DNA of 64,000 nucleotides from UBA11865 sp963749825 (GCA_963749825.1 CAVVOI010000016.1:186001-250000); one strand, 5' to 3'. Counted from the stretch's first letter, positions 36,820 to 46,068 are shown. Numbers and translations: made by a program. Notes: a model not told the origin generated them from the sequence alone.

Positions 36820-36948
36820 GTGGCAACGAGATTGCCCGAATTCGAAAATCAGGCTGAAGCTCGAATACTTTTCGTGGACAGCGATGAGCAAGAGTGCGCC
36901 AACCACAAATCATCCGTACTAAACGTGGTAAAGGCCATGTTCATATAG
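36820..36948 (+). pseudogene. Possible truncated response-regulator N-terminus
   Basis: GTG 36820 with AGGAG at good spacing starts 42 codons: MATRLPEFENQAEARILFVD, then SDEQECANHKSSVLNVVKAM and a stop. RILFVDSDEQ resembles the first strand and acidic pocket of receiver domains. The phosphoacceptor part is missing. Confidence 0.4.
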
Positions 36949-37380
36949 GCTCATGTTCTTATAGGCTCTTAGTATGAGAAATAAGACAATCTGAATTATT
37001 CGAAATGACTAAACCTCTGTTGTTTTGCAATGGACCTGAAATAAATTTTACAGCTCTTACGAATATACTGGATCGCACCGTAGTTTCGCATAATTTATAC
37101 GGTCACCAGTGCCATTATTCCTTTAATGGGGACCGTTGCACAGCTAAGGGGTTAGCTATAAAAAAATTTATGATGAACTAGGCTGAGATTTAACGGCTTC
37201 CGTGACGAAATCCCAATGATTGGGATCGATCGCGGTTCCATTGAATAAGGCAGTACTTTAGTCGGCTTACTTCCGCCGAAATAGGAATACACACTTGATT
37301 GCTGTACTAGATGTGAGCTCCACGCAGTGCGGTTTTTTGCTGTCCGATCACAGGGGTGAATACATCTCATGGGGAATCAG

Positions 37381-37509
37381 ATGAAAGTTATAGATTATGG
37401 ACGTCGTAGGTTCACATTTTCGAATGGCAAAAAGGTGGTGACCAGTACGTCCATCACCGAAAAATCGCTGGCGAGTGAAGATGAAGACGCCTTCACGAGC
37501 GACTCATGA
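37381..37509 (+). CDS. Hypothetical 42-residue protein
   Basis: ATG 37381 preceded by GGGGAAT; the product starts MKVIDYGRRRFTFSNGKKVV and has an acidic end (SEDEDAFTSDS). No family recognised. Its stop overlaps the start of the next short frame as ATGA, a translational-coupling arrangement. Alternatively the two are halves of one frameshifted gene. Confidence 0.35.
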   Translation: MKVIDYGRRRFTFSNGKKVVTSTSITEKSLASEDEDAFTSDS

Positions 37510-37592
37510 AAAAGTATAGCAATCAACAGGGAACTATTGAGATCGTATTCAAAAGTGGCCGGCCTGATTACGCCATCATCACCTTGCAATAG
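37506..37592 (+). CDS. Hypothetical 28-residue protein, ATGA-coupled
   Basis: MKKYSNQQGTIEIVFKSGRP then DYAIITLQ and TAG. It overlaps the preceding frame by four bases. No relatives recognised. It is reported because of the coupling and its position 226 nt upstream of the antiterminator gene. Confidence 0.3.
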   Translation: MKKYSNQQGTIEIVFKSGRPDYAIITLQ

Positions 37593-37817
37593 GCGATTGA
37601 GTCCCTTTTGAGCGGCAACTTTAACAGACAAGGTTGATTAATGAAGAGACAAGATGTCCTCCGAGGTCATCAATGAAAGAAACGATAGGTGTCTAAGACA
37701 AAATCTGCGCGACTATCTAACCCCAATAAACCGGGATGTGGGTGCCAGTCATTTTTCCGCTCGATTCAGAAAGTGCGCAGTTCCGTTTTAACCCAGTCAC
37801 TATTTTAGAGGAATTAC

Positions 37818-38384
37818 ATGAAGAGTTGGTATGCGTTACATACAAAGGTCAATTACGAAAAGAAAGTCGCCTATTTCTTGTTGCAACGCCAGATTGAAAC
37901 TTATCTTCCAGAAATGTCTTCTGATAAACGGGGAATGGAAAGGATTCACCCCCTGTTTCCAGGTTATCTCTTCATGCATCTGGATCTGGATACGGCCAAC
38001 CCGGCCCATTGGCAGTGGACGCCGGGCTTGAGACGCATCGTCGCCTACGGTGATGAACCGATCCCGGTCCCGCTGGAGGTTATCGACCTCATCCAGCATC
38101 AGGTGAGTGAACTCGCCAGCGCCAATAATCGCCCGGTTTACACATTCAGACCTGGCGATACAGTGCGCATTAAAAATGGTCCATTTAGCGATTTGTTGGC
38201 CGTCTTTGATAAGGCTAGCACCCCGGGTAGCAGGGTTCAAATATTGTTGACTGTCTTGAACCGCTCGGTCCGGATTCGCCTGGATGGCTCTGACCTGGAA
38301 AAGGTCGATGGGCCAACTGGGCAGGCACAGCCTAAACGCCAGCGCCGCACCCGTGGTCGCGGCCGGCTTATTCGCAGCGCCTGA
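37818..38384 (+). CDS. NusG/RfaH-family transcription antiterminator (UpxY-like)
   Basis: 188 residues from ATG 37818 with AGAGGAATTAC upstream. The N-terminal NGN domain is typical (SWYALHTKVNYEKKVAYFLL, LFPGYLFMHLD), and a KOW segment follows (FRPGDTVRIKNGPFSDLLAV). A basic C-terminal tail (KRQRRTRGRGR) is extra. It is a specialised NusG paralogue rather than housekeeping NusG, because it stands alone at the head of a long polysaccharide operon, where RfaH/UpxY proteins keep RNA polymerase processive. I did not find an ops-like element upstream. Confidence 0.9.
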   Translation: MKSWYALHTKVNYEKKVAYFLLQRQIETYLPEMSSDKRGMERIHPLFPGYLFMHLDLDTANPAHWQWTPGLRRIVAYGDEPIPVPLEVIDLIQHQVSELASANNRPVYTFRPGDTVRIKNGPFSDLLAVFDKASTPGSRVQILLTVLNRSVRIRLDGSDLEKVDGPTGQAQPKRQRRTRGRGRLIRSA

Positions 38385-38621
38385 ATCAAACGCTCGAATC
38401 AGAGAATAAGCGCTCTCTGTTGTAGCCGCCGCTCCGGAGAGCAAACATGGATTACTTAAGGGTCAGGCTTTTGAATGTCTGGCGACGGCGGAGCATGCCT
38501 GAAATTATTCGATAACACACCTATCTCCAAATATGTGCTTTGGAAACTTGGGTTGCTGGCCCAAATCTTGTTTGGTCACCGGCAAGATGAGTGGGGGCGA
38601 ACCAAACGAAACGAGGCTTAA

Positions 38622-39440
38622 ATGCAAGCAGAAGAATTGACTAAACAACGCCAAGATAGTTTGTCAAATTTAAGAAAAGACGATGCATCCTCCGATTTTT
38701 CTGGGGTTGAGAGGAAAGTTAACACCGGCAACGCGCTGAACCTGGACGATGAGAAAGCGATCCGGATGTTCGAGATTCACGCCAACCAGAGCTTCAAGAA
38801 GGCCCAGAATATCCAACGAATGCGCCTCAAACTACTGTGGTGGGTCATTCGCAACAAAGTCGAGCAGAATCTCAAGCGCGCTTTCGATGTGGTCGTTAGC
38901 TGCCTGGCTTTGCCTTTCATAGCGCCCATCATGATCGTGACGGCCATCGCCATAAAGTTGGACACGCCTGGTCCGGTCTTTTTTAAACAGGAGCGGGTAG
39001 GCAAGTGGAGCAAGCCGTTCTACTGTTACAAGTTTCGATCCATATACACAGACGCTGAGGAATACAATAAAGATTTACCGGGCACCAAAAAGGCGGATCA
39101 GATCGTATTCAAAATGAAAAATGATCCGCAGCTTACCCGCGTCGGCAAGGTCATACGCAATCTCAGCATCGACGAGCTGCCCCAAATCTTCAACGTCATC
39201 AAGGGCGACATGAGTATAGTAGGACCCCGTCCACCCGTACCCTACGAAGTGGAATATTACCGGTATGATATGCGCCGCCGGTTAGATGTCGTGCCCGGCA
39301 TCACCGGTTTACAACAAGTTTCTGGCCGCAGCGATGTCGAATTCAAGCGTTGGATAGACCTGGATCTGCAATACATTGAAGAACAAAGTCTATTAAAAGA
39401 TATCAAAATAATGCTCAAAACAATCTTCACCATCATTTAG
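38622..39440 (+). CDS. Phosphoglycosyl transferase (bacterial sugar transferase)
   Basis: 272 residues from ATG 38622. A polar N-terminal extension of about 85 residues precedes the catalytic core: FDVVVSCLALPFIAPIMIVT (membrane helix), FFKQERVGKWSKPFYCYKFR, the DE dyad in LSIDELPQIFNVIKGDM, then GPRPPVPYEVEYY and PGITGLQQVSGRS. It should start lipid-linked repeat-unit assembly for the second cluster by loading sugar-1-phosphate onto undecaprenyl phosphate. Its core resembles the paralogue at 12418-13182. The 237 bp before it hold no gene. Confidence 0.92.
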   Translation: MQAEELTKQRQDSLSNLRKDDASSDFSGVERKVNTGNALNLDDEKAIRMFEIHANQSFKKAQNIQRMRLKLLWWVIRNKVEQNLKRAFDVVVSCLALPFIAPIMIVTAIAIKLDTPGPVFFKQERVGKWSKPFYCYKFRSIYTDAEEYNKDLPGTKKADQIVFKMKNDPQLTRVGKVIRNLSIDELPQIFNVIKGDMSIVGPRPPVPYEVEYYRYDMRRRLDVVPGITGLQQVSGRSDVEFKRWIDLDLQYIEEQSLLKDIKIMLKTIFTII

Positions 39441-39715
39441 GATAGGCGAGCTTACTGATTAAGCATGCAACAGTTCCTATTTTCAATTTTAAACCGAAAC
39501 ACACTTCAAACGGCGTTTTCCGTCGATACCTCTACAAGCGCTATGGTAGTGGTCGCCAAAGGATATCTTCCGATCCGACTATGTCTATTCATACGTGTTA
39601 TTGAAGTGGTGCGATTTGATCAGGTTCTATCTCTTTGCGGAGATGTATACTCGGCCAAGGCCTAACATCCGAAGTAAAAGGAACTTTTATCGACCGAGCT
39701 ATCGACAAACGCCCC

Positions 39716-41371
39716 ATGAAAAGAGAACAAGTTGTCCTGCTGGCTACCGGTGAGACAGGCAAGTTACGACCTCTGACAGAAACGATGCCCTCGCCAATGG
39801 TGCCGCTGGCTAACCGGCCGGTTATGGCCTATACAATCGAGCTCTTGGCCAGGCAACGATTCAAGCAAGTCGTGGTCTGCCTGCATTACCTTGCCGGTCA
39901 TGTGGAAGCCTATTTCGGCCAGGGTCAACGCTGGGGCCTGAACATCGACTACGTGCTGCAGCGAGACAATTGGGGCACGGCCGGTTCGTTGGAATGGGCT
40001 AAGCCGCTGCTAACCGACGCCTTCGCCGTTCTACCGGCCGACACCATCGTCGACTTGAACCTGGAAGCGGTCTTCAGGAACCATCGTGCCCGGCAAATGC
40101 CGGCTACAATCGTCGTCCGCCAATCAAGCCAACAAAACGCTGACAACCTGCTCCAGTTAAACGAAGATGGACAGGTCATAGGTCTGAATTCAAAGACTAA
40201 CGGCGAGGCCAAATGGCACAATACGGGCGTCTATATTTTTGAGCCCCAGGTCTTAGATCTCATCCCGGCTCGTACCAAAGCCGAGATCCACCATCAACTC
40301 ATACCGGCCATTTTGGATGCCGGTTGGCCCGTCAACACGTATCAAATGGAAGGTTATTGGAACGAGCTAAACACTTTTAGCCAGTACCAGGAGGCCCAAT
40401 CCGTCTTATTACAAAGCGCTATGAATCCGAGCCAGTTAAGCAATAGAAAGTCACTGATTCGCCATTCTTCACTGGATGGCAGGCGTGTGGCCCAGGGTAT
40501 TTGGATCGGCCGCAACACCGTCGTCCACCCATCCACTCGCCTGGCCTTGCCCGTTTATATCGGCGAGAATTGTCTCATCGGCCGGGACGCTGAAATAGGT
40601 CCCAATGTGATCATCGGCAAGAACGTCATCGTCGACGACGAGGCGACGATCAGCAACAGCACGATTCTCGACAATACCTATGTCGGCCAACTGGTCAGGG
40701 CCGAGCAGCGTGTCGTCAACAAAGGTATCGTGGTCGACGTCGAGACCGCCGAGCATGCTGAAATCATAGACGAACACCTGTTAGGCTCGACACACCAGAA
40801 CGTTGCTTTTAACGGCCTGTCCCGTTTCATCCAGGCTATTACGGCTCTCATCCTCTTGCTAATAACTTTGCCGCTTACCTTGCCCCTGGCTTTACTTTCC
40901 TTGTTGGCGACTGGTCACATGTTCCGGGCGATTCCCCGGGCTCAATCCCAATCCTGGCCCTCAGACCAGACCCAACCCGGACCAGTTACCACTTTCAAGC
41001 TAATCCGTTTTAGCACCCGGCGCAGCCCAGGCCATCCCAGTTCCATTGGGCGGTGGCTAGAACGTTTGGAGTGGCATCGCTTGCCGGAATTATTAAACGT
41101 GGTCAAAGGAGATATGGCCTTAATCGGCGTTAAACCGCTGGCGCCAGATACAGCCGTTCAATTGACAGAGGATTGGCAATTGCGAAGAAATGAATGCCGG
41201 GTGGGTTTCTCTGGTTTATGGTACATCCAAACCCAACACGGCAGTGACCTGGATGAAACTTTAGTAGCCGACGCTTACTACGCTGCCACTCGCGATTGGC
41301 GCGTCGATGGTCGCCTTCTTTGGCAAACGCCCGGGGCCTGGCTACGAAGAGTCAAGAACAACAACCGTTAA
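39716..41371 (+). CDS. Sugar nucleotidyltransferase fused to a degenerate phosphoglycosyl-transferase domain
   Basis: I start at ATG 39716 (MKREQVVLLATGETGKLRPL); an upstream TTG adds 27 poor residues. Residues 1-235 are a GlmU/RmlA-type nucleotidyltransferase (LRPLTETMPSPMVPLANRPV, DNWGTAGSLEWAK). The usual GGxGTR loop reads ATGETGKLRP. Residues about 245-350 are a left-handed beta-helix (VYIGENCLIGRDAEIGPNVI). A membrane helix (ALILLLITLPLTLPLALLSL) then leads to a sugar-transferase-like domain, TTFKLIRF through VKGDMALIGVKPLAP. The catalytic DE dyad expected in the DELPQ position reads HRLPELLNVV, so transferase activity is doubtful. The C-terminal part may only anchor the protein to the membrane. 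Confidence 0.85.
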   Translation: MKREQVVLLATGETGKLRPLTETMPSPMVPLANRPVMAYTIELLARQRFKQVVVCLHYLAGHVEAYFGQGQRWGLNIDYVLQRDNWGTAGSLEWAKPLLTDAFAVLPADTIVDLNLEAVFRNHRARQMPATIVVRQSSQQNADNLLQLNEDGQVIGLNSKTNGEAKWHNTGVYIFEPQVLDLIPARTKAEIHHQLIPAILDAGWPVNTYQMEGYWNELNTFSQYQEAQSVLLQSAMNPSQLSNRKSLIRHSSLDGRRVAQGIWIGRNTVVHPSTRLALPVYIGENCLIGRDAEIGPNVIIGKNVIVDDEATISNSTILDNTYVGQLVRAEQRVVNKGIVVDVETAEHAEIIDEHLLGSTHQNVAFNGLSRFIQAITALILLLITLPLTLPLALLSLLATGHMFRAIPRAQSQSWPSDQTQPGPVTTFKLIRFSTRRSPGHPSSIGRWLERLEWHRLPELLNVVKGDMALIGVKPLAPDTAVQLTEDWQLRRNECRVGFSGLWYIQTQHGSDLDETLVADAYYAATRDWRVDGRLLWQTPGAWLRRVKNNNR

Positions 41372-41443
41372 CGATCAAAAACCAATTATCCATACATATG
41401 ATTTATGAATTATTTACTTCCTTATTTAGGAGAACAGGCGATT

Positions 41444-41782
41444 ATGGAGCTAATGTCCCGCGCTGATAATAACGTTCAAATTCTAGCTCTGTCAGGTCGT
41501 TTTGATACACACACGGCTGAACCCGTGCGTGACTGGCTTGAACAAGCGACGGTTACCCAACCGGCAAATATTGTGATCAATCTAAGCAATGTCGATTTCT
41601 TGGACTCCACCGCCCTGTCGACCCTCGTTCACGGAATGAAACATTCCCGTGAAAAAAATGGTGATCTACGTATATGCGGCATGCAACCACCCGTGCGCAT
41701 CATCTTCGAACTTACCCGTCTAGACAGGGTTTTTGAGATTTACCCTGCCGAAGAGGAAGCCGTTCAGGCTTTTGCCCATTGA
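41444..41782 (+). CDS. STAS-domain anti-anti-sigma factor
   Basis: About 112 residues from ATG 41444, chosen because AGGAG precedes it and the STAS fold begins at once (VQILALSGRFDTHTAEPVRD); ATG 41405 is an alternative. The regulatory Ser lies in VDFLDSTALSTLVHG, the site that RsbW-type kinases phosphorylate. It is followed directly by a PP2C phosphatase and an anti-sigma kinase, making a complete partner-switching set. Here that set is embedded in a polysaccharide operon, so it probably adjusts polymer synthesis rather than general stress response; that is inference. Confidence 0.9.
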   Translation: MELMSRADNNVQILALSGRFDTHTAEPVRDWLEQATVTQPANIVINLSNVDFLDSTALSTLVHGMKHSREKNGDLRICGMQPPVRIIFELTRLDRVFEIYPAEEEAVQAFAH

Positions 41783-43314
41783 GTGAAGTAATGATGTTGG
41801 CAACGCTTATAGAGGCCCAACGCCCCCAGTTAACAGCCCTGGCCCAGACCTGGCTGAGTTTCGGCGCGACCTCCTTTTCCCTGTGGGTGGACGGAACGCC
41901 CCTCGCCAGTTGGCCCGCCAATTTTCGCGCGGCAAAGCCCAGCACCGTGGCCGATGTGGTCATTAGCCTGAATACTATTGGCGAGCTTCGGTTGACCGGC
42001 GTGAACTCGTCCGCGGTTCAACAGCGGCTGGAGACGGACGCGCAACTCATATCCAGCATGGCTCTTTTGCAGAGCGATCTGGACGCTGTTTTATCCGAAG
42101 CGGTCGACCAGCAGGATCAATTGCTGGCTTTCTACAATTTGACCCAGGCAACTCATGATTGTTGGGAAATCGATCAGATCTTGAAGCTTCTGGCTCACGA
42201 GACGGCCTGGCTGGCTAAATCCGAAGGTGCTTTCCTGTTGCTGCAGTTACCAAATCAGGAACCGCTCATAAGCCATTTTCCTAAACTTCTGCTCGATCAA
42301 CGCGCTCTACAAGAATCTCTAAAAAACCTGTCCACTCATGATGGCGATTACTTACAATTGACGGGTGAGGAGTTGCACTGGTTACCCGGTATTCGCAATT
42401 TTCTCTTGGTAGAAATACCGGTGCGCGGCGCTTCTATCGCCGTTTTGGGCGTACTGAATAAAGTTGCCAGCGAATTCATGTCGCCTGACGTCAGGCTCAT
42501 CAGAGCCATCGCTGAGTATGCCGGCACCCAAATCGAAAAAGTGCTCATGTTCCAGGAGAACCTGGCCCAGGCCAGGCTTCAAGCCGAACTGGAGATGGCC
42601 CAACGCATTCAGCGTAGGCTCACCCAAGAAACACCACCCCATTTGCCGGAGTTGGATATTTGGGCCGCTTCAAAGCCGGCTTCGTTGGTCGGCGGCGACT
42701 TCTATGACTTCATTCCCCGGCTGAACCAGCCCTTTACCTTTGTGGTAGGCGATATCTCCGGCAAAGGGATGCCCGCCGCCCTGCTAATGGCCATCACTCG
42801 TACCGTGATTCGCACCGAGACGAACGTTGTGCCTCTACCAACGCCGTCGGCCATTGTCAGCCGTTCCAACCAGGAGCTTTTTGATGATTTCACCAGGGTA
42901 AGTATGTTCGCCACCATATTCGTCGGCCAATACGATACGGTCGATTGCAGCTTGGTCTATGCCAATGCCGGTCACTCCCCCGTCATCTTTTGCCCAGCCG
43001 GAGGCGAAGCGGATCTTTTGCGAGCCGATGGCACAGCCTTGGGTGTTTTACAAACTAGCATGTCCCAAGATCATAGTCTCCGACTGAAACCCGGTGATGT
43101 CCTGGTCGTTGCCACCGATGGGCTGAATGAAGCTCGTAATGTACAAGATATGAGATATGGGTACAATCGGTTGCTGGAGTTGACTCAATCACTGGCTCAT
43201 CGCCCGGCACGGGAAATTGCCGATGCCCTGAATGGTTCGGTGCGAGATTTCAGCAACGGCGTATCTCAAGAAGATGATCAAACCCTGATGGTTCTGAAAT
43301 TTCTTGACACCTAA
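41779..43314 (+). CDS. PP2C-type (SpoIIE/RsbU) phosphatase with GAF domain
   Basis: 511 residues if started at TTG 41779, which overlaps the STAS stop; ATG 41791 or 41794 would shorten it by four or five residues. A GAF-like sensor at about 120-265 (DCWEIDQILKLLAHETAWLA, LVEIPVRGASIAVLGVLNKV) precedes a helix (LQAELEMAQRIQRRLTQE) and the SpoIIE phosphatase domain. Metal-binding motifs are visible: LVGGDFYDFI, VVGDISGKGMPAALLM, YANAGHSPV, VVATDGLNEARN and SQEDDQTLMVL. It should dephosphorylate the STAS protein. Confidence 0.92.
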   Translation: MSEVMMLATLIEAQRPQLTALAQTWLSFGATSFSLWVDGTPLASWPANFRAAKPSTVADVVISLNTIGELRLTGVNSSAVQQRLETDAQLISSMALLQSDLDAVLSEAVDQQDQLLAFYNLTQATHDCWEIDQILKLLAHETAWLAKSEGAFLLLQLPNQEPLISHFPKLLLDQRALQESLKNLSTHDGDYLQLTGEELHWLPGIRNFLLVEIPVRGASIAVLGVLNKVASEFMSPDVRLIRAIAEYAGTQIEKVLMFQENLAQARLQAELEMAQRIQRRLTQETPPHLPELDIWAASKPASLVGGDFYDFIPRLNQPFTFVVGDISGKGMPAALLMAITRTVIRTETNVVPLPTPSAIVSRSNQELFDDFTRVSMFATIFVGQYDTVDCSLVYANAGHSPVIFCPAGGEADLLRADGTALGVLQTSMSQDHSLRLKPGDVLVVATDGLNEARNVQDMRYGYNRLLELTQSLAHRPAREIADALNGSVRDFSNGVSQEDDQTLMVLKFLDT

Positions 43315-43366
43315 ACCGCGAATCAAGAATTATCGTGGAAATCAACGAATTTAGGACGATCAACCT

Positions 43367-43795
43367 TTGAACCCGAAAGATGAGTCTGACGTGATCCGTT
43401 TAGAATTGCCTGCCACCCATAAATATCTCAACGTGTTGGAAGCCTGCATTTCTGCCATGTTGGCCCGGGTAGAAAGCCTGCCCGAGCAAAATATATTGGC
43501 CTACAACGTAGCTCTCGCGGTGCACGAAGCATGCACCAACATCGTGGAGCATGCTTATGCAGGCAGCGCCGGTTCGATAAAGGCTGTTTTGCGCCTCTCA
43601 GAGGAGCCGCGTCGCCTGGTCATTGAACTGCACGACTCCGGCCGGTCGTTTGTGATGCCCGAAATCCAGGAACCAAACGTCGACGATTTCCAAATTAATG
43701 GCTACGGTTTATTTTTAATGTACCAACTCATGGATGAAGTTAAGTACCATCCACAAAATGGAAATAATCGCTGGCGACTGGTGAAACACCTTTAG
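43367..43795 (+). CDS. RsbW-like anti-sigma serine kinase (HATPase)
   Basis: 142 residues from TTG 43367 (TTAGGA upstream); GTG 43391 is an alternative. The GHKL ATPase motifs are present: N box VALAVHEACTNIVEHAY, G1 IELHDSGRSF, and G2 INGYGLFLMYQLMDEV. Such proteins phosphorylate the STAS partner on Ser and bind a sigma factor or another target. It completes the module with 41444 and 41779. No sigma factor gene is seen in the window. Confidence 0.9.
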   Translation: MNPKDESDVIRLELPATHKYLNVLEACISAMLARVESLPEQNILAYNVALAVHEACTNIVEHAYAGSAGSIKAVLRLSEEPRRLVIELHDSGRSFVMPEIQEPNVDDFQINGYGLFLMYQLMDEVKYHPQNGNNRWRLVKHL

Positions 43796-43951
43796 CCACT
43801 AGTCCAACACCCTACTACCCTACACCCTAATTCTTGATTAAACCCAATTCTATTCCCAGCCGCATAGCCCCTGGGTGGAACAAAGATCATTGTCTGCTCG
43901 GGCGGCGCTTGATTTGCGGCCAGCTTTATATATACGAAGTGAGGCGATTTT

Positions 43952-44413
43952 ATGGCAGCCATATTAGTAGTAGATGACGATGCCGCTTTTTTACGTCTTC
44001 TCGATCTCATGTTACGAAGGGAAAACCACACAGTCACCATGGCCCGTAGTGCCCAGGAAGCGCTTAATACCCTGGATGAAAACAGCGTCGACATGGTGAT
44101 AACGGATATTTTCATGCCTAAGATCGACGGTTTTACCTTCATTTCTTTGCTACGCGCCGATCGCCGGTATAAAGATTTGCCGGTAGCGGTACTCACAGCC
44201 AGTGGGCGAAGGCACATGGCTAACCAGGCGCTCGAAAGTGGCGCCGACGGTTTTCTGCTCAAGCCCTTTAGTTCTTGGGAACTCAAAAAAACTGTGGCCG
44301 ATTGCCTGGGCATCAGCTGGAATATGCAGTGTGATCATGCGCGAGAAGGTTGTTATTGCACCCTGAATGCGATTCCGAATGATTGCCCTATTTACCAGAA
44401 TGTCCAGCAATAA
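43952..44413 (+). CDS. Response regulator, receiver domain only
   Basis: 153 residues from ATG 43952 with GAGGCG upstream. The acidic pair is in ILVVDDDAAFL, the phosphoacceptor Asp in MVITDIFMPKIDGF, Thr/Ser in AVLTASG and Lys in FLLKPFSSWE. After the receiver there is a short Cys-containing tail (NMQCDHAREGCYCTLNAIPN) with four cysteines in 26 residues, which could bind a metal. No DNA-binding output domain, so it probably acts by protein contact, maybe with the partner-switching proteins just upstream. No cognate histidine kinase is adjacent. Confidence 0.88.
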   Translation: MAAILVVDDDAAFLRLLDLMLRRENHTVTMARSAQEALNTLDENSVDMVITDIFMPKIDGFTFISLLRADRRYKDLPVAVLTASGRRHMANQALESGADGFLLKPFSSWELKKTVADCLGISWNMQCDHAREGCYCTLNAIPNDCPIYQNVQQ

Positions 44414-45170
44414 ACTTCTCCTGGTTATTCTCTCTTGTCGATCGCTTTGTTGGTCTCTCTGTTTTTCGCCTACAAAGCCTACAGGAGAAGTCGGGTATTC
44501 GAGCAATATTTCAGCGCTTTGTTGCTGGATCCTTACCAGCTTGAGGCTCTTTCCAACTGACGTGAATCAAGGGCAGGCAAACGATAGCGGTCAGAAAACG
44601 GTCGTTTTCTTTGGCGATTCAAGAGCGGCCCATTGGCCGTTTCCCGAACTCCAGGGGAACTATCTGTTCTTCAATCGCGGCATCGAGGCCCAGAGTTCTG
44701 TGTCGGCGGCCGGGCGGTGGGCCCATCACGTGGTGCCCCTCAAACCCGATGTCCTGGTGGTGCAAGTTGGCGTCAACGATCTGCGATTGTCGGCCGAATT
44801 CCCCGCCAGACGAGAAACCATCGTCGAAAACAGCAAAGCTAGTATCCAGCAGATCGTCTCTGATTCCGTCGAGCTGGGCATAACTGTCATTCTGACTACC
44901 ATTTTTCCCTTGGGACGGCCGCCGTTCGACCAACGGGGCGGTGGGGCGGTCGAAAGCGTGACGGCGGCGGTAGACAAGGTGAATACCTATCTTTCATCCC
45001 TGGCAGGTGAAAAGGTCATCATCCTGGATACGGGATCCATTCTCGCCGGCGACAACGGGCAAGTACGACCCGAATACAGCGACGATTATTTACACATCAA
45101 CGAAGCAGGCTACAAAGCCTTGAACCAGGAGTTATCCCGGATCCTAAGTGAACCACAGCTTTTAGATTGA
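44400..45170 (+). pseudogene. Membrane-anchored SGNH/GDSL hydrolase with two compensating frameshifts
   Basis: ATG 44400 overlaps the preceding stop region. The continuous frame of 256 codons has an implausible Cys/Trp-rich N-terminus. The same DNA in another frame (44436-44565) encodes a good membrane anchor, LLSIALLVSLFFAYKAYRRS, followed by RVFEQYFSALLLDPYQLEAL. So one shift near 44435 and a second near 44565-44590 separate the native parts. From 44590 on, the SGNH blocks are clear: VVFFGDSRAAHWP, VVQVGVNDLR and DDYLHINEAGYKAL. It is either a pseudogene or affected by consensus errors. It could deacylate polysaccharide. Confidence 0.75.
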
Positions 45171-45296
45171 CCAAAAGGACCATTCTTCGGCTTAATTCGC
45201 TAGCGGACCATTGAACGTGAAATGAAAGATCTGCTACTGTAGATAGCACTTATTGATACCCATTATTATAGGAATTCATAAGTAGGAGGAATTATT

Positions 45297-46068
45297 ATGA
45301 AGGTCGGAATATTAGCCGGCGGCAAAGGGTCGCGGCTGGCGGAGGAAACCGTCATCAAGCCAAAACCCATGGTCGAAATCGGCGGCAAGCCGATCATCTG
45401 GCATATCATGATGCATTATTCAACTTATGGTTTTAACGATTTTGTAATCGCCCTTGGCTACAAAGGAGAAGTGCTTAAGAAATATATATTGGATTTTGCT
45501 TCTCTCAATGGCAATCTAAAGGTGGACTTCCGTTCCGGCGAGATAACGTCCAATGGTGGATTTCGCCCCGATTGGACGGTGGAATTAATTGAGACCGGCT
45601 TGGATACTATGACCGGCGGCCGGATCAAACGCCTGGCCCCCTTTATGGGCGATGAGATCCTTCATGCTCACCTGGGGTGATGGCGTCTCAGACCTCAATT
45701 TGTCTGATTTGTTGGCTTTCCACAAGTCCCATGGCAAATTGGCGACGCTCACGGCCGTTCGCCCCCCTGCCCGCTATGGTCATCTTGAGTTTGACGGCGA
45801 TCGAGTCGCCGACTTTACCGAAAAGCCCCAGATTGGTGAAGGCTGGATCAATGGTGCCTTTTTCGTCATGGAGCCAGGCGTCTTCGACTACATCGAGGGC
45901 GATGATACTCAATGGGAAAGAGAACCCCTGGAACGATTGGCTGCCGATGGGCAATTGATGGCCTATAAACACGGATCATTCTGGCAGTGCATGGACACTT
46001 TGCGAGAAAAACACATTTTAGAAACCTTATATAAAAGTGGTAACGCCCCTTGGGTTACCTGGGAGTAA
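45297..46068 (+). pseudogene. rfbF: Glucose-1-phosphate cytidylyltransferase, single-base frameshift
   Basis: ATG 45297 follows AGGAGGAATT. The first 120 residues (MKVGILAGGKGSRLAEETVI, PMVEIGGKPIIWHIMMHYS) are typical RfbF. At 45657-45660 the DNA reads GAGATCC where GAGACC would continue the protein as DETFMLTWGDGV. The extra base ends the first frame at 45680. The second half (MLTWGDGVSDLNLSDLLAFH, GEGWINGAFFVMEPGVFDYI, FWQCMDTLREKHILE) is intact to 46068. The enzyme makes CDP-glucose, the first step toward CDP-6-deoxy and 3,6-dideoxy sugars, and pairs with rfbG at 62820. Either an inactivating mutation or a sequence error. Confidence 0.9.

Larger units (their letters stand above)
36512..37817. 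other. 1.3-kb gene-poor stretch
   Basis: Apart from the short frames listed at 36820, 37381 and 37506 I see no gene. There is an imperfect 16-bp tandem repeat (CATGTTCATATAGGCT then CATGTTCTTATAGGCT, 36935-36966) and a 7-bp hairpin ATCCCAA/TTGGGAT at 37210-37226. The promoter of the NusG-like gene presumably lies at its right end. Confidence 0.5.

Noticed and set aside
37836..38444. 202-codon minus-strand frame over the NusG-like gene
   Set aside because: Antisense to a well-defined NGN/KOW protein.
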